Part shown: positions 1-12,719 of the stretch, one piece after another
Layout: every line of letters starts with the position of its first letter
How positions within the stretch are numbered: the first letter of the stretch is position 1
Assembly: GCF_013149295.1 (NCBI RefSeq)
Contig: NZ_JABGCB010000005.1
Span: forward strand, 62,001 to 126,000
DNA length: 64,000 nucleotides
Reading direction: 5' to 3'
DNA from: Novosphingobium sp. SG751A
Lineage (GTDB): Bacteria > Pseudomonadota > Alphaproteobacteria > Sphingomonadales > Sphingomonadaceae
The notes under the pieces: generated by a model
What the model was told of the DNA's origin: nothing
Seen by the model: only the letters and a program-made list of their open reading frames with translations
The model's database searches: none
Program-made: the position numbers and the translations under genes

Positions 1-145
1 GCTGCGGTATGATGCGCGCCATCAACCGAGTGCTGCAACGATGCCTTTCATGGTCAGGGGGTTCGACCCGGTTCTTTGCGATGACGACAGGCCAGACATA
101 GGAACAGCCCGTCGCGACTGTCGTATTATATAGCACGCCTGTAAC
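1..145. other. Left-edge intergenic stretch with a possible leftward promoter
   Basis: No convincing reading frame is seen here. On the minus strand a perfect TATAAT hexamer lies at 130-125, just beyond the terminator of the ferredoxin operon, so it could be the -10 box of a leftward gene outside the window. No good -35 box stands at the right spacing. In related sphingomonads a carD-type regulator often follows fdxA, but nothing of it is visible here, so that identity is only a guess. Confidence 0.3.
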
Positions 146-195
146 AAAATTGCCAGAGGCCAGCGGTGCGTTTATCGCAACCCCAGCCTCTGGCA
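146..195 (-). terminator. Rho-independent terminator of the helicase-S4-fdxA operon
   Basis: A 10-bp perfect stem (TGCCAGAGGC at 151-160 pairing with 186-195) has an internal partly paired loop. In the minus direction it is followed by ATTTTGTT. It lies about 70 nt past the fdxA stop, as expected for the end of that leftward operon. Confidence 0.55.
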
Positions 196-263
196 GCAAA
201 ATTTTATCGTTCGGGCATCCGAAAATGCCTTCCGGGGGTGATTCGCCGCCCGGGTATATTCTC

Positions 264-602
264 TTAGTCGCCTTCGCCCGGCGCTTCGGAGAACAGCTTT
301 TCGAACTTGCCTTCCACGCCCTTGAATTCGTCGGCGTCGGCGGGCGAATCCTTCTTGGTGGTGATGTTGGGCCATTCGGCGCTGTACTTGGTGTTCAGCT
401 CGAGCCACTGCTCCAGCCCGCTTTCGGTGTCGGGCAGAATGGCTTCGGCCGGGCATTCCGGTTCGCAAACGCCGCAATCGATGCATTCGCTCGGATTGAT
501 CACCAGCATGTTTTCGCCTTCGTAAAAGGCGTCAACCGGGCAGACTTCCACGCAATCCATGTATTTGCAGCGGATGCAGGCGTCGGTAACGACATAGGTC
601 AT
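264..602 (-). CDS. fdxA: Ferredoxin FdxA, 7Fe type
   Basis: A 112-residue seven-iron ferredoxin, a small cytoplasmic electron carrier. Cysteines fall at 9, 17 and 50 (the usual [3Fe-4S] ligands) and at 21, 40, 43 and 46 (the [4Fe-4S] ligands). This is the Azotobacter FdI pattern shifted by one residue, with the extra Cys12 also kept. The open frame extends 10 codons upstream, but the MTYVV start is the family start, and its ATG overlaps the TGA of the S4 protein gene as ATGA, which implies translational coupling. The C-terminal 50 residues form the acidic FdxA tail. It is the last gene of a three-gene leftward operon; its electron partners cannot be told from the context. Confidence 0.95.
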   Translation of the reverse strand: MTYVVTDACIRCKYMDCVEVCPVDAFYEGENMLVINPSECIDCGVCEPECPAEAILPDTESGLEQWLELNTKYSAEWPNITTKKDSPADADEFKGVEGKFEKLFSEAPGEGD

Positions 603-913
603 GGCTGCAAATCCCCTTTCGATGAAGAACAAACTTTCCCCGCTGCTAGTGGGGAAGGGCGTGTCTCGTCAAGCACCTCATAACAGCTTTGTGCTTCATT
701 TGCCGGTCCGCGCCGGTTTGGCATGTCGATAAGGCGGATGATCCGCACCCCCGAAGGCACCGGCAGCACCAGCACATCGCCTACCGCGACCGAGGCCGAA
801 CAGCGTTCGATGCGCTGACCATTGCGGCGGATATGGCCGGCTTCGACCCACTCCTGCGCCAGCCCTCGCGTTTTGGCCAGACGTAGAAACCACAGGAGTT
901 TGTCGATCCGCAT
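599..913 (-). CDS. S4-domain RNA-binding protein (Hsp15-like)
   Basis: A 104-residue protein beginning [11 protein letters not shown], the classic start of the S4/Hsp15 family that binds structured RNA; in E. coli Hsp15 rescues stalled 50S subunits. The S4 fold covers about residues 1-60, with the expected K-T-R, GHIRRNG and VGDVL segments. A short basic tail follows. The gene starts 2 nt after the helicase stop and its stop overlaps the fdxA start, so all three genes are surely one transcript. An open frame continues upstream to 1357, but that part only shadows the helicase. Pairing with a SUV3-type RNA helicase suggests an RNA-related role; this is inference. Confidence 0.88.
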   Translation of the reverse strand: MRIDKLLWFLRLAKTRGLAQEWVEAGHIRRNGQRIERCSASVAVGDVLVLPVPSGVRIIRLIDMPNRRGPANEAQSCYEVLDETRPSPLAAGKVCSSSKGDLQP

Positions 914-915
914 CC

Positions 916-3519
916 CTAGGCCACCAGCGAGGCCAGAGCGGCAAAGGGGCTGTCGGAATCCATGGCGGCGTGCTGACGGGTCGATGCTTCGGCCTCGCGC
1001 CGGGGCGGCTGCCAGCGCCAGACCAGCGGCGCGGGCGGCCCATAGACCTCTGCAGGCAGCACGCGCGGCATGATCGGGCGAAATCCGCCCAGCCGCAGCA
1101 GATGGGCATAGGCGCGCGTCGAAAGCCCGATCTTCACCGCTTCGGCCGGATCGAGAGAAAAGCTGGCCTTTCCGCCCTTTCCGCCCGCCGCCTTGCGCCG
1201 CCCATGGGCCTCGCGCAGCAGCCGGTCGGCCCGGTCGATGCGCAGCGCCTCCTGACCCAACCGGCGATAGAAGCGCGGCACCGGCTTTTCGCTCAGCTTG
1301 ACCACCGGGGCCATGGGCTGGGCGATAATGCCCTTTGCCCCCACCGCCGATTGCCACAGGATCAGCGGCGCGGCCTTGACCATCGCGGGATGAAACAGAT
1401 CGAGCGGCCCGATCCGCACACCCAGCCTGCGCAACACATCGCGCTGGGGCGGGGAGAGCTTTTCCACCCCCGAGGCGGCACGATCAACCATCCCGCCCCC
1501 CTCGATCATGCGGATGAGCAGCGCGCGCAGGTCCGACCCGCTCTCGGGATCAAGGCTGGCCGCCTCCATCGCGGCCAGCGGAGCCAGCGGTTTCCACCGC
1601 CGCGCCAGCCATTGCCCCAGCGCTGCGATCAGATCGGCGCGCAAGGGGGCGGCAAGCCGGTCGAGCAAGGGTGCGGGGCTGAGCGTGGGGTTGAGCAGCG
1701 CCCGCCCCCGCGCGATCCGCGCCAGAGGATGGCCATGCCAGACGATGCTCTCGCCCTGCATATCCACATCGGCCTCGCCCGCCTCCAGCGCCGCAATCAA
1801 TTCGCCCGCGCGCCGGGCCAGCAGATCGGGCAGATGCTTTTCCGCCGCCGCCTGAAGCAGTCGGGCATCCTCATGCCGGGCCGAAGGATCAACCCGAAAA
1901 ACAAAGCCGCTCAGCGTGCCGATCTTCTCGCCCTCAACCAGCACATCGTCGCCCTCCATCGTCACCGAGAGCAGGCCCGCATCCGGCCCCAGCTTGCGCA
2001 TCAAAACGGTGGTGCGTCGGTTGACGAAACGCTCGGTCAGGCGGGCGTGCAAAGCATCGGACAGGCGCGATTCCACCTCGCGCGCGCGGGCCGCCATTTC
2101 CTCGCGCGCCAAAACCCAGTCGGGCCGCTGGCAAATATAAGACCACGAGCGCACCGCCGCGATCCGGCCCTGCAACGTGTCAATATCGCCCTGCGTGTTG
2201 TCGAGCTGGGCGATGGCGCGCGGCGCGGTGTCGGCGCCCAGCACCCCGTGGCGCAATTCCTCCCACAGGCGAGCGACAAAGCGTGCGTGAGTCTCGGCCC
2301 CCTGCTGGCGGAAATCGGGCAGCGAGCAGGCCTCCCAGAAGCGGCGCACCATGCCGGTGCCGCGCACGCCGGGTGCAATATCGGGATCCTCGGCCAGGCG
2401 TTTCAAGACCGCCAGATCGATGGCCGGCGGCGCAGCGATCAATTCGGCCTTGGCCGGGGGGCGTTCGAGCGAGTCGATCAGCCGCGCGACCGAATCGAAG
2501 GACAGATCGCTTTCACGCCAGAACAATTTGCTCAGCGGGGCAAAGCGGTGTTCCTCGATCGCGTAGATTTCTTCGTCGGTGAATTCCGCGTCATGGCCCC
2601 CGGTCCCGGCCAGCGTGCCAAAGGTGCCGTCGCGCTGATGCCGCCCCGCGCGCCCGGCGATCTGGGCCATTTCAGTGGGCAGCAACCGGCGCTGGCGCAC
2701 CCCGTCATATTTCGACAGGCCCGCAAAAGCCACATGGGTGATGTCCAGGTTCAGCCCCATGCCGATGGCATCGGTGGCGACCAGATAATCGACCTCGCCC
2801 GATTGATAGAGGGCGACCTGGCGGTTGCGGGTTTCCGGGGACAGCGCGCCCATCACCACCGCCGCCCCGCCGCGAAACCGGCGCAGCATTTCGGCCACGG
2901 CGTAAACCTGCTCGGCGGAAAAGGCGACGATGGCGCTGCGCGGCGGCACGCGCGACAGCTTCTTCGCGCCCGAATGGCTGAGCGTGGAAAAGCGCGGGCG
3001 GCTGACGATCTCGGCCTCTGGCACCAGAGACTTGACCATCGGCTCCATCACCGAGGAGCCGAGCAGCATCGTCTCATCGCGCCCGCGCGCATGGAGCAGG
3101 CGGTCGGTGAAAATATGCCCGCGATCCCGGTCGCCGCACAATTGGATCTCGTCGATGGCGACAAAGGACAGGTCGGTGAAACGGGCGCTGTCTCGTTTGG
3201 GGCCGCCCTGCTTCGGCCCGCCGCGAACGGGCATTGCCTCGACGGTGCAGAGCAGCCAGCGCGCATTTGGCGGCTCGATCCGCTCCTCGCCGGTGATCAG
3301 CGCGACATGCTCCGCACCCTTGATCGCGCAGACTTTTTCATAAACTTCACGCGCCAGCAGACGCAGCGGAAAGCCGATGGCGCCAGAGGAATGGGCGCAA
3401 AGCCGCTCGATGGCCAGATGGGTCTTGCCGGTGTTGGTGGGGCCAAGCACGGCCTTTACCCGGCCATCGTGGGATTGTTGCGGGCGAAGCGAAGCGCGCA
3501 AGTTGGGGGTGTGAACCAT
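916..3519 (-). CDS. SUV3-like ATP-dependent RNA/DNA helicase
   Basis: An 867-residue superfamily 2 helicase resembling the mitochondrial degradosome helicase SUV3, common in alphaproteobacteria. Walker A is GPTNTGKTH near residue 26, motif II is DEIQ in the first 130 residues, and helicase motif VI (QIAGRAGRH) is clear, so both RecA-like domains are present. The C-terminal half holds the SUV3-like extension and a lysine-rich tail. The frame is open for 48 codons further upstream, but MVHTPNLR, shortly before Walker A, is the plausible start. It is first in the operon with the S4 protein and fdxA. A very long open frame on the opposite strand across the same region is an artefact of G/C-rich codon positions. 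Confidence 0.9.
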   Translation of the reverse strand: MVHTPNLRASLRPQQSHDGRVKAVLGPTNTGKTHLAIERLCAHSSGAIGFPLRLLAREVYEKVCAIKGAEHVALITGEERIEPPNARWLLCTVEAMPVRGGPKQGGPKRDSARFTDLSFVAIDEIQLCGDRDRGHIFTDRLLHARGRDETMLLGSSVMEPMVKSLVPEAEIVSRPRFSTLSHSGAKKLSRVPPRSAIVAFSAEQVYAVAEMLRRFRGGAAVVMGALSPETRNRQVALYQSGEVDYLVATDAIGMGLNLDITHVAFAGLSKYDGVRQRRLLPTEMAQIAGRAGRHQRDGTFGTLAGTGGHDAEFTDEEIYAIEEHRFAPLSKLFWRESDLSFDSVARLIDSLERPPAKAELIAAPPAIDLAVLKRLAEDPDIAPGVRGTGMVRRFWEACSLPDFRQQGAETHARFVARLWEELRHGVLGADTAPRAIAQLDNTQGDIDTLQGRIAAVRSWSYICQRPDWVLAREEMAARAREVESRLSDALHARLTERFVNRRTTVLMRKLGPDAGLLSVTMEGDDVLVEGEKIGTLSGFVFRVDPSARHEDARLLQAAAEKHLPDLLARRAGELIAALEAGEADVDMQGESIVWHGHPLARIARGRALLNPTLSPAPLLDRLAAPLRADLIAALGQWLARRWKPLAPLAAMEAASLDPESGSDLRALLIRMIEGGGMVDRAASGVEKLSPPQRDVLRRLGVRIGPLDLFHPAMVKAAPLILWQSAVGAKGIIAQPMAPVVKLSEKPVPRFYRRLGQEALRIDRADRLLREAHGRRKAAGGKGGKASFSLDPAEAVKIGLSTRAYAHLLRLGGFRPIMPRVLPAEVYGPPAPLVWRWQPPRREAEASTRQHAAMDSDSPFAALASLVA

Positions 3520-3671
3520 TGCACGATGAATGTGGCAAAGCGCGCGGGGCCCTGCAAGGGGCGCTTTGTCGCATTCAGGGGTCAATGGACCAAAAGACCA
3601 CAGATTTAGCGATGGATTAACCCTCTTGCGGCAGGGAGGGATGCGTAGAAATCTCCTTTGCAAAGGCCATC

Positions 3672-5186
3672 ATGGCAAGCCGCGCTTTTTCCACCCCTGT
3701 CGTCTTGCCGTCGGCTCTGGCCGCGCGGATGAAGGGGGCCTTGCGCGGTTTCGATTTCGCCACTGATCTGGCCGAGGAGATCGGCACGGCGCGCTGGTAT
3801 CGCGGGCTGGGGGTGATGCTGGGCGGGATCGGGCTGGCGCTGGCCTTGTGGCCGGGCATTGCGGCGGGGCCGACGATCCAATCGCAGCCGATGGACGCCA
3901 CCGCGCGCGAGGAATGGCGCAGCCAGACCGTGCAGCCGCTGCTCTATGGCGGCGATACCGGGCAAAGAATGGGGCCGACCGCTCGCCTTGTCCCGCTGGC
4001 GCAGGCGCCCGAAAGGCCCAGCATCGACCTGTCGGTGATGCTGGCGCAGGAGGATAGCGTCGAGGCCATGCTGGGCCGCGCCGGGGTTTCGGCCGATGAT
4101 GTCGGCGCGGTGCGTAGCGCGTTGGCCTCGGCGGGCGTGCTGGACGAGATTGCGCCCGGCACGCGCTTTGCCCTGCATCTGGGCCGCGCCGCCGCGCCGG
4201 ACAGGCCGCGCCCGCTCGAAAGCCTTTCGCTGCGCGCGCGTTTCGATCTCGATCTGACTTTGACACGTTCTGGGACCCGTTCGGCGGACGGCTTTGCTGT
4301 GGTCCGCCATGTTCTGCCGGTCGATTCAACGCCGCTGCGCATCCGCGGCGTGGCTGGGGCCAGCGTCTATCGCGCGGCGCGGGCGGCGGGTGCGCCGATG
4401 AAGGCGATCCAGCAATTCCTGGCCGCCATCGACGCGCATCTCAGCCTTGATGAGGTCCATCAGGGCGATGTGTTCGACATGGTGGTCGATTATAAACGCG
4501 CGCCCGATGGTCAGGTCGAGGTGGGCGATCTGCAATATGCCTCGATCGAATCGCATGGGCGAATGGCCAAGCAATTGCTGCGCTGGGGCAAGGGCCGCGA
4601 TGCGCAATTCTATGACGCCTCCGACATGGCCGAACAACGCGCAACACAGGCGCTGGTAATGCCGGTTGCGGGCGCGCGGATCAGTTCGGGCTTTGGTCTG
4701 CGGCTGCATCCGATCCTTGGCTTTGCGCGGATGCATGCGGGCACAGACCTTGCTGCGCCATGGGGCGCGCCGGTCTATGCGGTGGCCGATGCACTGGTCA
4801 ATTTCGTCGGGCCGCATGGGGGGCATGGCAATTACATTCGGCTCGATCATGGCGGGGCGGTGTCCACCGGCTATGGCCATCTTTCCCGCTTTGCCGTGTC
4901 GCCTGGGATGCGGGTGCGCGCGGGGCAGGTGATCGGCTATGTCGGTTCGACCGGCCTGTCGACCGGCGCGCATCTGCATTATGAAGTGTTTCGCGGCGGG
5001 GCGGCGGTCGATCCGATGTCGGTGGGCTTTACCGTGCGCGCCGGGGTGGACCGGGCCGAGCTGGCCGCGTTTCGCGCGCGTCTGGCGGCTGTGCTTCACG
5101 TGAAACCTTCTGAGGCGCTTGGCCAAATTGGGGGGCCAATGGGCGCGCATATGGCGATGGGATCGGTTCCCCACGCGACCTATTGA
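3672..5186 (+). CDS. Membrane-anchored M23 peptidase (peptidoglycan endopeptidase)
   Basis: A 504-residue protein with a cytoplasmic N-terminus of about 44 residues, one membrane segment at about 45-63, and a periplasmic part ending in an M23 (lysostaphin-type) domain at about 345-455. Zinc ligands are visible as HAGTD (His about 355, Asp about 359) and HLHYE near 434, with the GYGHL segment between. Such enzymes cut peptide crosslinks in peptidoglycan. The middle region resembles the N-terminal domains of MepM-type endopeptidases, which restrain activity. It runs divergently from the helicase operon and is followed 73 nt later by the globin. It is one of three M23 genes in this window. Confidence 0.88.
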   Translation: MASRAFSTPVVLPSALAARMKGALRGFDFATDLAEEIGTARWYRGLGVMLGGIGLALALWPGIAAGPTIQSQPMDATAREEWRSQTVQPLLYGGDTGQRMGPTARLVPLAQAPERPSIDLSVMLAQEDSVEAMLGRAGVSADDVGAVRSALASAGVLDEIAPGTRFALHLGRAAAPDRPRPLESLSLRARFDLDLTLTRSGTRSADGFAVVRHVLPVDSTPLRIRGVAGASVYRAARAAGAPMKAIQQFLAAIDAHLSLDEVHQGDVFDMVVDYKRAPDGQVEVGDLQYASIESHGRMAKQLLRWGKGRDAQFYDASDMAEQRATQALVMPVAGARISSGFGLRLHPILGFARMHAGTDLAAPWGAPVYAVADALVNFVGPHGGHGNYIRLDHGGAVSTGYGHLSRFAVSPGMRVRAGQVIGYVGSTGLSTGAHLHYEVFRGGAAVDPMSVGFTVRAGVDRAELAAFRARLAAVLHVKPSEALGQIGGPMGAHMAMGSVPHATY

Positions 5187-5259
5187 TTGGCGTCAAAGCC
5201 CGACAGGCTGGCGCATGGCAGCGAGGTTTGATAGACCCCCCTGCATAAGGATTGCCCCC

Positions 5260-5688
5260 GTGAGTGATGAAGCCGACCAGACCGAAGGCGAACAGGTTGC
5301 CCGCAAGACGCCCTATGAGCGGCTGGGCGGGCGCGAGGTGATCGCGGCGATCACCAATCGTTTCTATGATCTGATGGAGGGCGATCCGGCCTATGCGGCG
5401 TTGCGCGCGATGCATGCCGCCGATTTGGGGCCGATGCGCGAAAGTCTGGCGGGCTTTCTGACCGGATGGTCGGGTGGGCCGCGCGACTGGTTCGCTTCGG
5501 GAAAATGCATGATGAGCATGCATCGCGGATTGCCCATCGCCCGCGAAACCGCCGATCAATGGGCCGCCGCCATGCGCCGCGCGATTGCCGATGTGGCCCC
5601 GGCGGACAAAGTGATGGCCGATGCCATGGCGGGCGTGCTTGAGGAAATCGCCGGTTCGATGGTGCCCGTTGAGGCATCAGCGGACTGA
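5260..5688 (+). CDS. Group II truncated haemoglobin
   Basis: A 142-residue globin of the trHbO type, a cytoplasmic haem protein that binds O2/NO-like ligands. YERLGG near the N-terminus, the FYDLM helix and the GFLTGWSGGP segment followed by MMSMHR (proximal histidine region) match group II members. The frame is open from 5119, but that overlaps the M23 gene. A GTG at 5260 preceded by AAGGA at the right distance gives a normal-length protein, so GTG is chosen. Its stop is directly followed by the ATG of the DUF1275 gene. Confidence 0.85.
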   Translation: MSDEADQTEGEQVARKTPYERLGGREVIAAITNRFYDLMEGDPAYAALRAMHAADLGPMRESLAGFLTGWSGGPRDWFASGKCMMSMHRGLPIARETADQWAAAMRRAIADVAPADKVMADAMAGVLEEIAGSMVPVEASAD

Positions 5689-6303
5689 ATGCACAGGCTC
5701 GACCGCTCCCGACGCAACCTTGCCATCGCGCTTTCGGCGCTGGCGGGTTTTGTCGATGCCAGCGGGTTTGTCGCCAATGGCGGCTATTTCATCTCCTTCA
5801 TGTCGGGCAATTCGACGCGCATGGCGGTCGATCTGGCCAGCGATATGCGCCGCGCGCTGGTGCCGGCGGGGCTGATTCTGGGCTTTGTGCTGGGTGTGGC
5901 GCTGGGCACGGCGGTGGCGGCGCGTTCGGGGCCGTGGCGCAAGGTGGCGGTGCTGGGGATGGTCTGCGCCTTGCTGGCGGTCGGGGCCGTCGGGCATGGC
6001 ACGGTGATTGCGCAAGGGGCGCTGGTGCTGGCGATGGGGGCCTTGAACGCCACGTTTCAGCGTGAGGGCGAGGGCACTCTGGCGCTGACCTATGTGACCG
6101 GGGCGTTGGTGAAAGCTGGCCAAGCCTTGGGCGGACAGAAGGTGCCGGGGGCAGGCGCCGGGCTGGCGCTATGGCTGGGTCTGGTGCTGGGGGGCCTTGG
6201 CGGCGCGGCCATGGGGCTGCATCATCCAGAGGCCGGCCTGTGGCTGGGCGCGGCATGGGCTGCCGTTGCCACATTGGCCGCCATTCGCATCACGCGGCCC
6301 TAG
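5689..6303 (+). CDS. DUF1275 (YoaK family) membrane protein
   Basis: A 204-residue hydrophobic protein with about six membrane segments. The family signature is near the N-terminus: a GFVDASGFV segment followed by FISFMSGNSTR. The function of DUF1275 proteins is not established. The ATG directly abuts the globin TGA, so the two are co-transcribed and probably translationally coupled. It converges on the DUF167 gene with only 13 nt between stops. Confidence 0.87.
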   Translation: MHRLDRSRRNLAIALSALAGFVDASGFVANGGYFISFMSGNSTRMAVDLASDMRRALVPAGLILGFVLGVALGTAVAARSGPWRKVAVLGMVCALLAVGAVGHGTVIAQGALVLAMGALNATFQREGEGTLALTYVTGALVKAGQALGGQKVPGAGAGLALWLGLVLGGLGGAAMGLHHPEAGLWLGAAWAAVATLAAIRITRP

Positions 6304-6316
6304 GCCGCAGGCCGAA

Positions 6317-6598
6317 TCACGCGGCAATAGAGAGCAGCTTTTCCCGCGAAGTTGCCCCGCGCAGCAAGGTCACCCGGCTCGACCCCATGCCCAGCGCCTG
6401 CGCCACCAGTTCGATCACCGCTTCGGTCGCCTTGCCGTCCTCAGGCTTGGCGCGGACCTTGACCAGCAGGCGGCCCTCGACAATCTCCAGACCCTCGCTG
6501 CGCGCGCCCGGCGTCACCTTGACCGCCAGCCTGCCCTCGCCATCGACCAGCGCGCGGATGGCCTCGGGCGCGGGCAGGGCGACTTTAGGCCGCGCCAT
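6317..6598 (-). CDS. DUF167 (YggU) family protein
   Basis: A 93-residue soluble protein of the DUF167/YggU family; the VKVTPGARSEG segment and the VRAKPEDGKATEAV segment are the family hallmarks. Its biochemical role is unknown. The start at 6598 overlaps the end of the upstream hexapeptide-repeat gene by 14 nt, so the genes are co-transcribed. An open frame extends to 6820, but that part lies wholly inside the neighbour. Confidence 0.85.
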   Translation of the reverse strand: MARPKVALPAPEAIRALVDGEGRLAVKVTPGARSEGLEIVEGRLLVKVRAKPEDGKATEAVIELVAQALGMGSSRVTLLRGATSREKLLSIAA

Positions 6599-7157
6599 GC
6601 AGCAGCATATCGTCCAGCGCCGCCTTATGCTCGCGCCCGTTGCGGACATAGGCGGCCACGCCGCGCTGCATGTCGGCCAATTGGGCATCGTCCAGCTCGC
6701 GCGCATAGCGGGCCGGTTGGCCGATCCACATCTGACGGCTGGGAATGCGCTTGCCGGGGCTGAGCAGCCCGCCTGCGGCCAGCATCGCATCCTCTTCGAC
6801 CACGCAGCCATCCATGACAATCGCGCCCAGCCCGACGAACGAGCGGTCCATCAGCGTGCAGCCATGCACCATAGCCATATGGCCGATCAGCACATCTTCG
6901 CCGATGACGGTGGGGAAACCATCGTGCATGCCCGGTTTGGGGCTGTCGCAATGGACCACGCTGCCGTCCTGAATATTGCTGCGCGCGCCGATGCGAATCG
7001 AATTGGCATCGCCGCGAATCACGCAATTGTACCAGATGCTGACGTCAGGCCCGATTTCGACATTGCCGATAATCCTGCAACCTGGTGCAATAAAAGCACT
7101 TTCATGGATGCGGGGCCAGATGCCCTTGAACGGGGCGATGGTAACGTCTGAACGCAT
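6585..7157 (-). CDS. Gamma-carbonic-anhydrase-like hexapeptide-repeat protein
   Basis: A 190-residue left-handed beta-helix protein of the gamma carbonic anhydrase/YrdA group. Hexapeptide repeats run through about residues 15-125. The three zinc-type histidines are at 69 (VVHCD), 93 (IGH) and 98 (VHGC), so a metal site is probably formed at the trimer interface. Carbonic anhydrase activity is not guaranteed, because many YrdA-like homologues are inactive. Its start lies 9 nt after the stop of the frameshifted GNAT gene, within the leftward hemB-GNAT-CA-DUF167 group. Confidence 0.87.
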   Translation of the reverse strand: MRSDVTIAPFKGIWPRIHESAFIAPGCRIIGNVEIGPDVSIWYNCVIRGDANSIRIGARSNIQDGSVVHCDSPKPGMHDGFPTVIGEDVLIGHMAMVHGCTLMDRSFVGLGAIVMDGCVVEEDAMLAAGGLLSPGKRIPSRQMWIGQPARYARELDDAQLADMQRGVAAYVRNGREHKAALDDMLLHGAA

Positions 7158-7166
7158 GGTGTCCTC

Positions 7167-11216
<4,050 letters not shown>

Positions 11217-11386
11217 CGGTCGCGCTTTCGCTACTAAGAGGGCTGGGGGCTGGGGGCTGGAGGGCAGGGAGGGGCGAAGGGGCCGGGAGGATGTCCCGGA
11301 AAAATATGGGGCAACAGGTTTGATGAAGCCTATATGGCGATCCCCGGGACAATTACGAGGGGGGGCGCTGCGAGGGAGCGGGCGCA

Positions 11387-11617
11387 TCAGCTTGCCTCAC
11401 CCGATGATGCGGGCGACCGGAACAGGGCCTCTGCGGCAAGACGGCTGGTTGCGCTGCGCGCCTTATGTGCCCGCACCCGCTCGATCTCGTTTTCCAGCAG
11501 CTTTACCCGCGCATCCAGTTCATCGACCGAATAGGGATCAAGGCTCTCTGAAGCCAGAGAGGCGGCGGCGTCCTTACGACCGCTTGCCAAGGCATGGGGG
11601 CGATCTTCATCTTCCAT
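11387..11617 (-). CDS. DUF1192 family small protein
   Basis: A 76-residue protein with the DUF1192 core: SVDELDARVKLLENEIERVRAH, a short amphipathic coiled coil found in many alphaproteobacteria. The function is unknown. It is read leftward, 170 nt upstream of clpA; the gap between them must hold the clpA promoter if clpA is separately transcribed. It is divergent from the quinone oxidoreductase gene. Confidence 0.82.
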   Translation of the reverse strand: MEDEDRPHALASGRKDAAASLASESLDPYSVDELDARVKLLENEIERVRAHKARSATSRLAAEALFRSPASSGEAS

Positions 11618-11714
11618 AGATCGAGAGCATCGGACTGCTTTCGCTTGCTGTCAACAGGGTGCGCGGTTAGAGATTACAGTTAAATTGAGTGTATTGCAGC
11701 ATTGCGGGGCAATC

Positions 11715-12719
11715 ATGGGGTCTGTGCTTCCCGAATTTATGAAGGCGGTGACGTTCGATCAGCCGGGTCCGGCTCAGGTTCTGACGGTCTCGGACCTGGT
11801 TGTACCCATGCCTGCGGCGGGGCAGGTTTTGATCAAGGTGGCCGCTGCCGGGGTCAATCGCCCCGATGTGATTCAACGCCTTGGCCAATATCCCGCGCCC
11901 AAGGGGCATTCGCCGATTCTCGGGCTTGAGGTTGCCGGCGAGGTGGTTGCGCTGGGGGCCGGGGCCGATCCGGCGCTGCTGGGCCAGAACGTCTGTGCAC
12001 TGGTCAACGGCGGGGGATACGCACAATACTGTATTGCCGAGGCGGGCATTTGCCTTCCCGTGCCCGACGGCCTCTCGATGGTCGAGGCGGCGGCCATTCC
12101 GGAAACCCTGTTCACTGTTTGGCACAATGTGTTCGAACGCGGCTGGGCTAGCGATGGCGAGCGGGTGCTGGTCCATGGCGGCACCAGCGGGATCGGCACG
12201 ATGGCGATCACGCTGGGCAAGGCGTTCGGGCTGGAGGTGATCGTCACTTGCGGCAGCGACGAGAAATGCGAGCGCGCGCTCGAACTGGGCGCGGCCCATG
12301 CGATCAATTACCGCAGCCATGATTTCGTCGAAGAGGTCAAACGCATCAGCAATGGCGAAGGCGTGCATCTGGTGCTGGACATGGTGGCGGGCGATTATGT
12401 CGCGCGCAATATGAAGTGTCTGGCCGATGATGGCCGCCATGTCACCATCGCGGTGCAGGGCGGGGCCAAGGCCGATGTGCCGATGTGGCAGGTTATGGCG
12501 CGCCGCCTGACGTTGACGGGTTCGACGCTGCGCGCGCGGTCCAATGCGTTCAAGGTGCTGCTGGCGCAGGAAATCGCCGCCAATGTCTGGCCGCTGGTCG
12601 ATGAGGGCGAGGTTCGCCCGGTGATGGCGCGCACCTATCGGCTGGAACAGGCGGCGCAGGCCCATGCGCAGATGGAATCGGGCGATCTGGTCGGCAAGAT
12701 TGTGCTGGAGGTGGTATGA
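11715..12719 (+). CDS. NAD(P)H-quinone oxidoreductase, zinc-independent MDR/QOR family
   Basis: A protein of about 334 residues related to TP53I3/PIG3-type quinone oxidoreductases. It has a GroES-like N-domain and a Rossmann domain with VHGGTSGIGTMA; the chain ends in a segment typical of QORs. The catalytic zinc cysteines of alcohol dehydrogenases are absent. ATGs at 11685, 11715 and 11739 are possible starts; 11715 (MGSVLPEFMKAV) leaves the short lead seen in related proteins, but no strong ribosome site decides it. The TGA overlaps the next gene's ATG (ATGA). Confidence 0.85.
   Translation: MGSVLPEFMKAVTFDQPGPAQVLTVSDLVVPMPAAGQVLIKVAAAGVNRPDVIQRLGQYPAPKGHSPILGLEVAGEVVALGAGADPALLGQNVCALVNGGGYAQYCIAEAGICLPVPDGLSMVEAAAIPETLFTVWHNVFERGWASDGERVLVHGGTSGIGTMAITLGKAFGLEVIVTCGSDEKCERALELGAAHAINYRSHDFVEEVKRISNGEGVHLVLDMVAGDYVARNMKCLADDGRHVTIAVQGGAKADVPMWQVMARRLTLTGSTLRARSNAFKVLLAQEIAANVWPLVDEGEVRPVMARTYRLEQAAQAHAQMESGDLVGKIVLEVV

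Noticed and set aside
970..3609. Long open frame on the plus strand opposite the helicase gene
   Set aside because: It mirrors the helicase codons; G/C-rich third positions keep the opposite strand open. Its translation is arginine/glutamine/histidine-rich with no domain.
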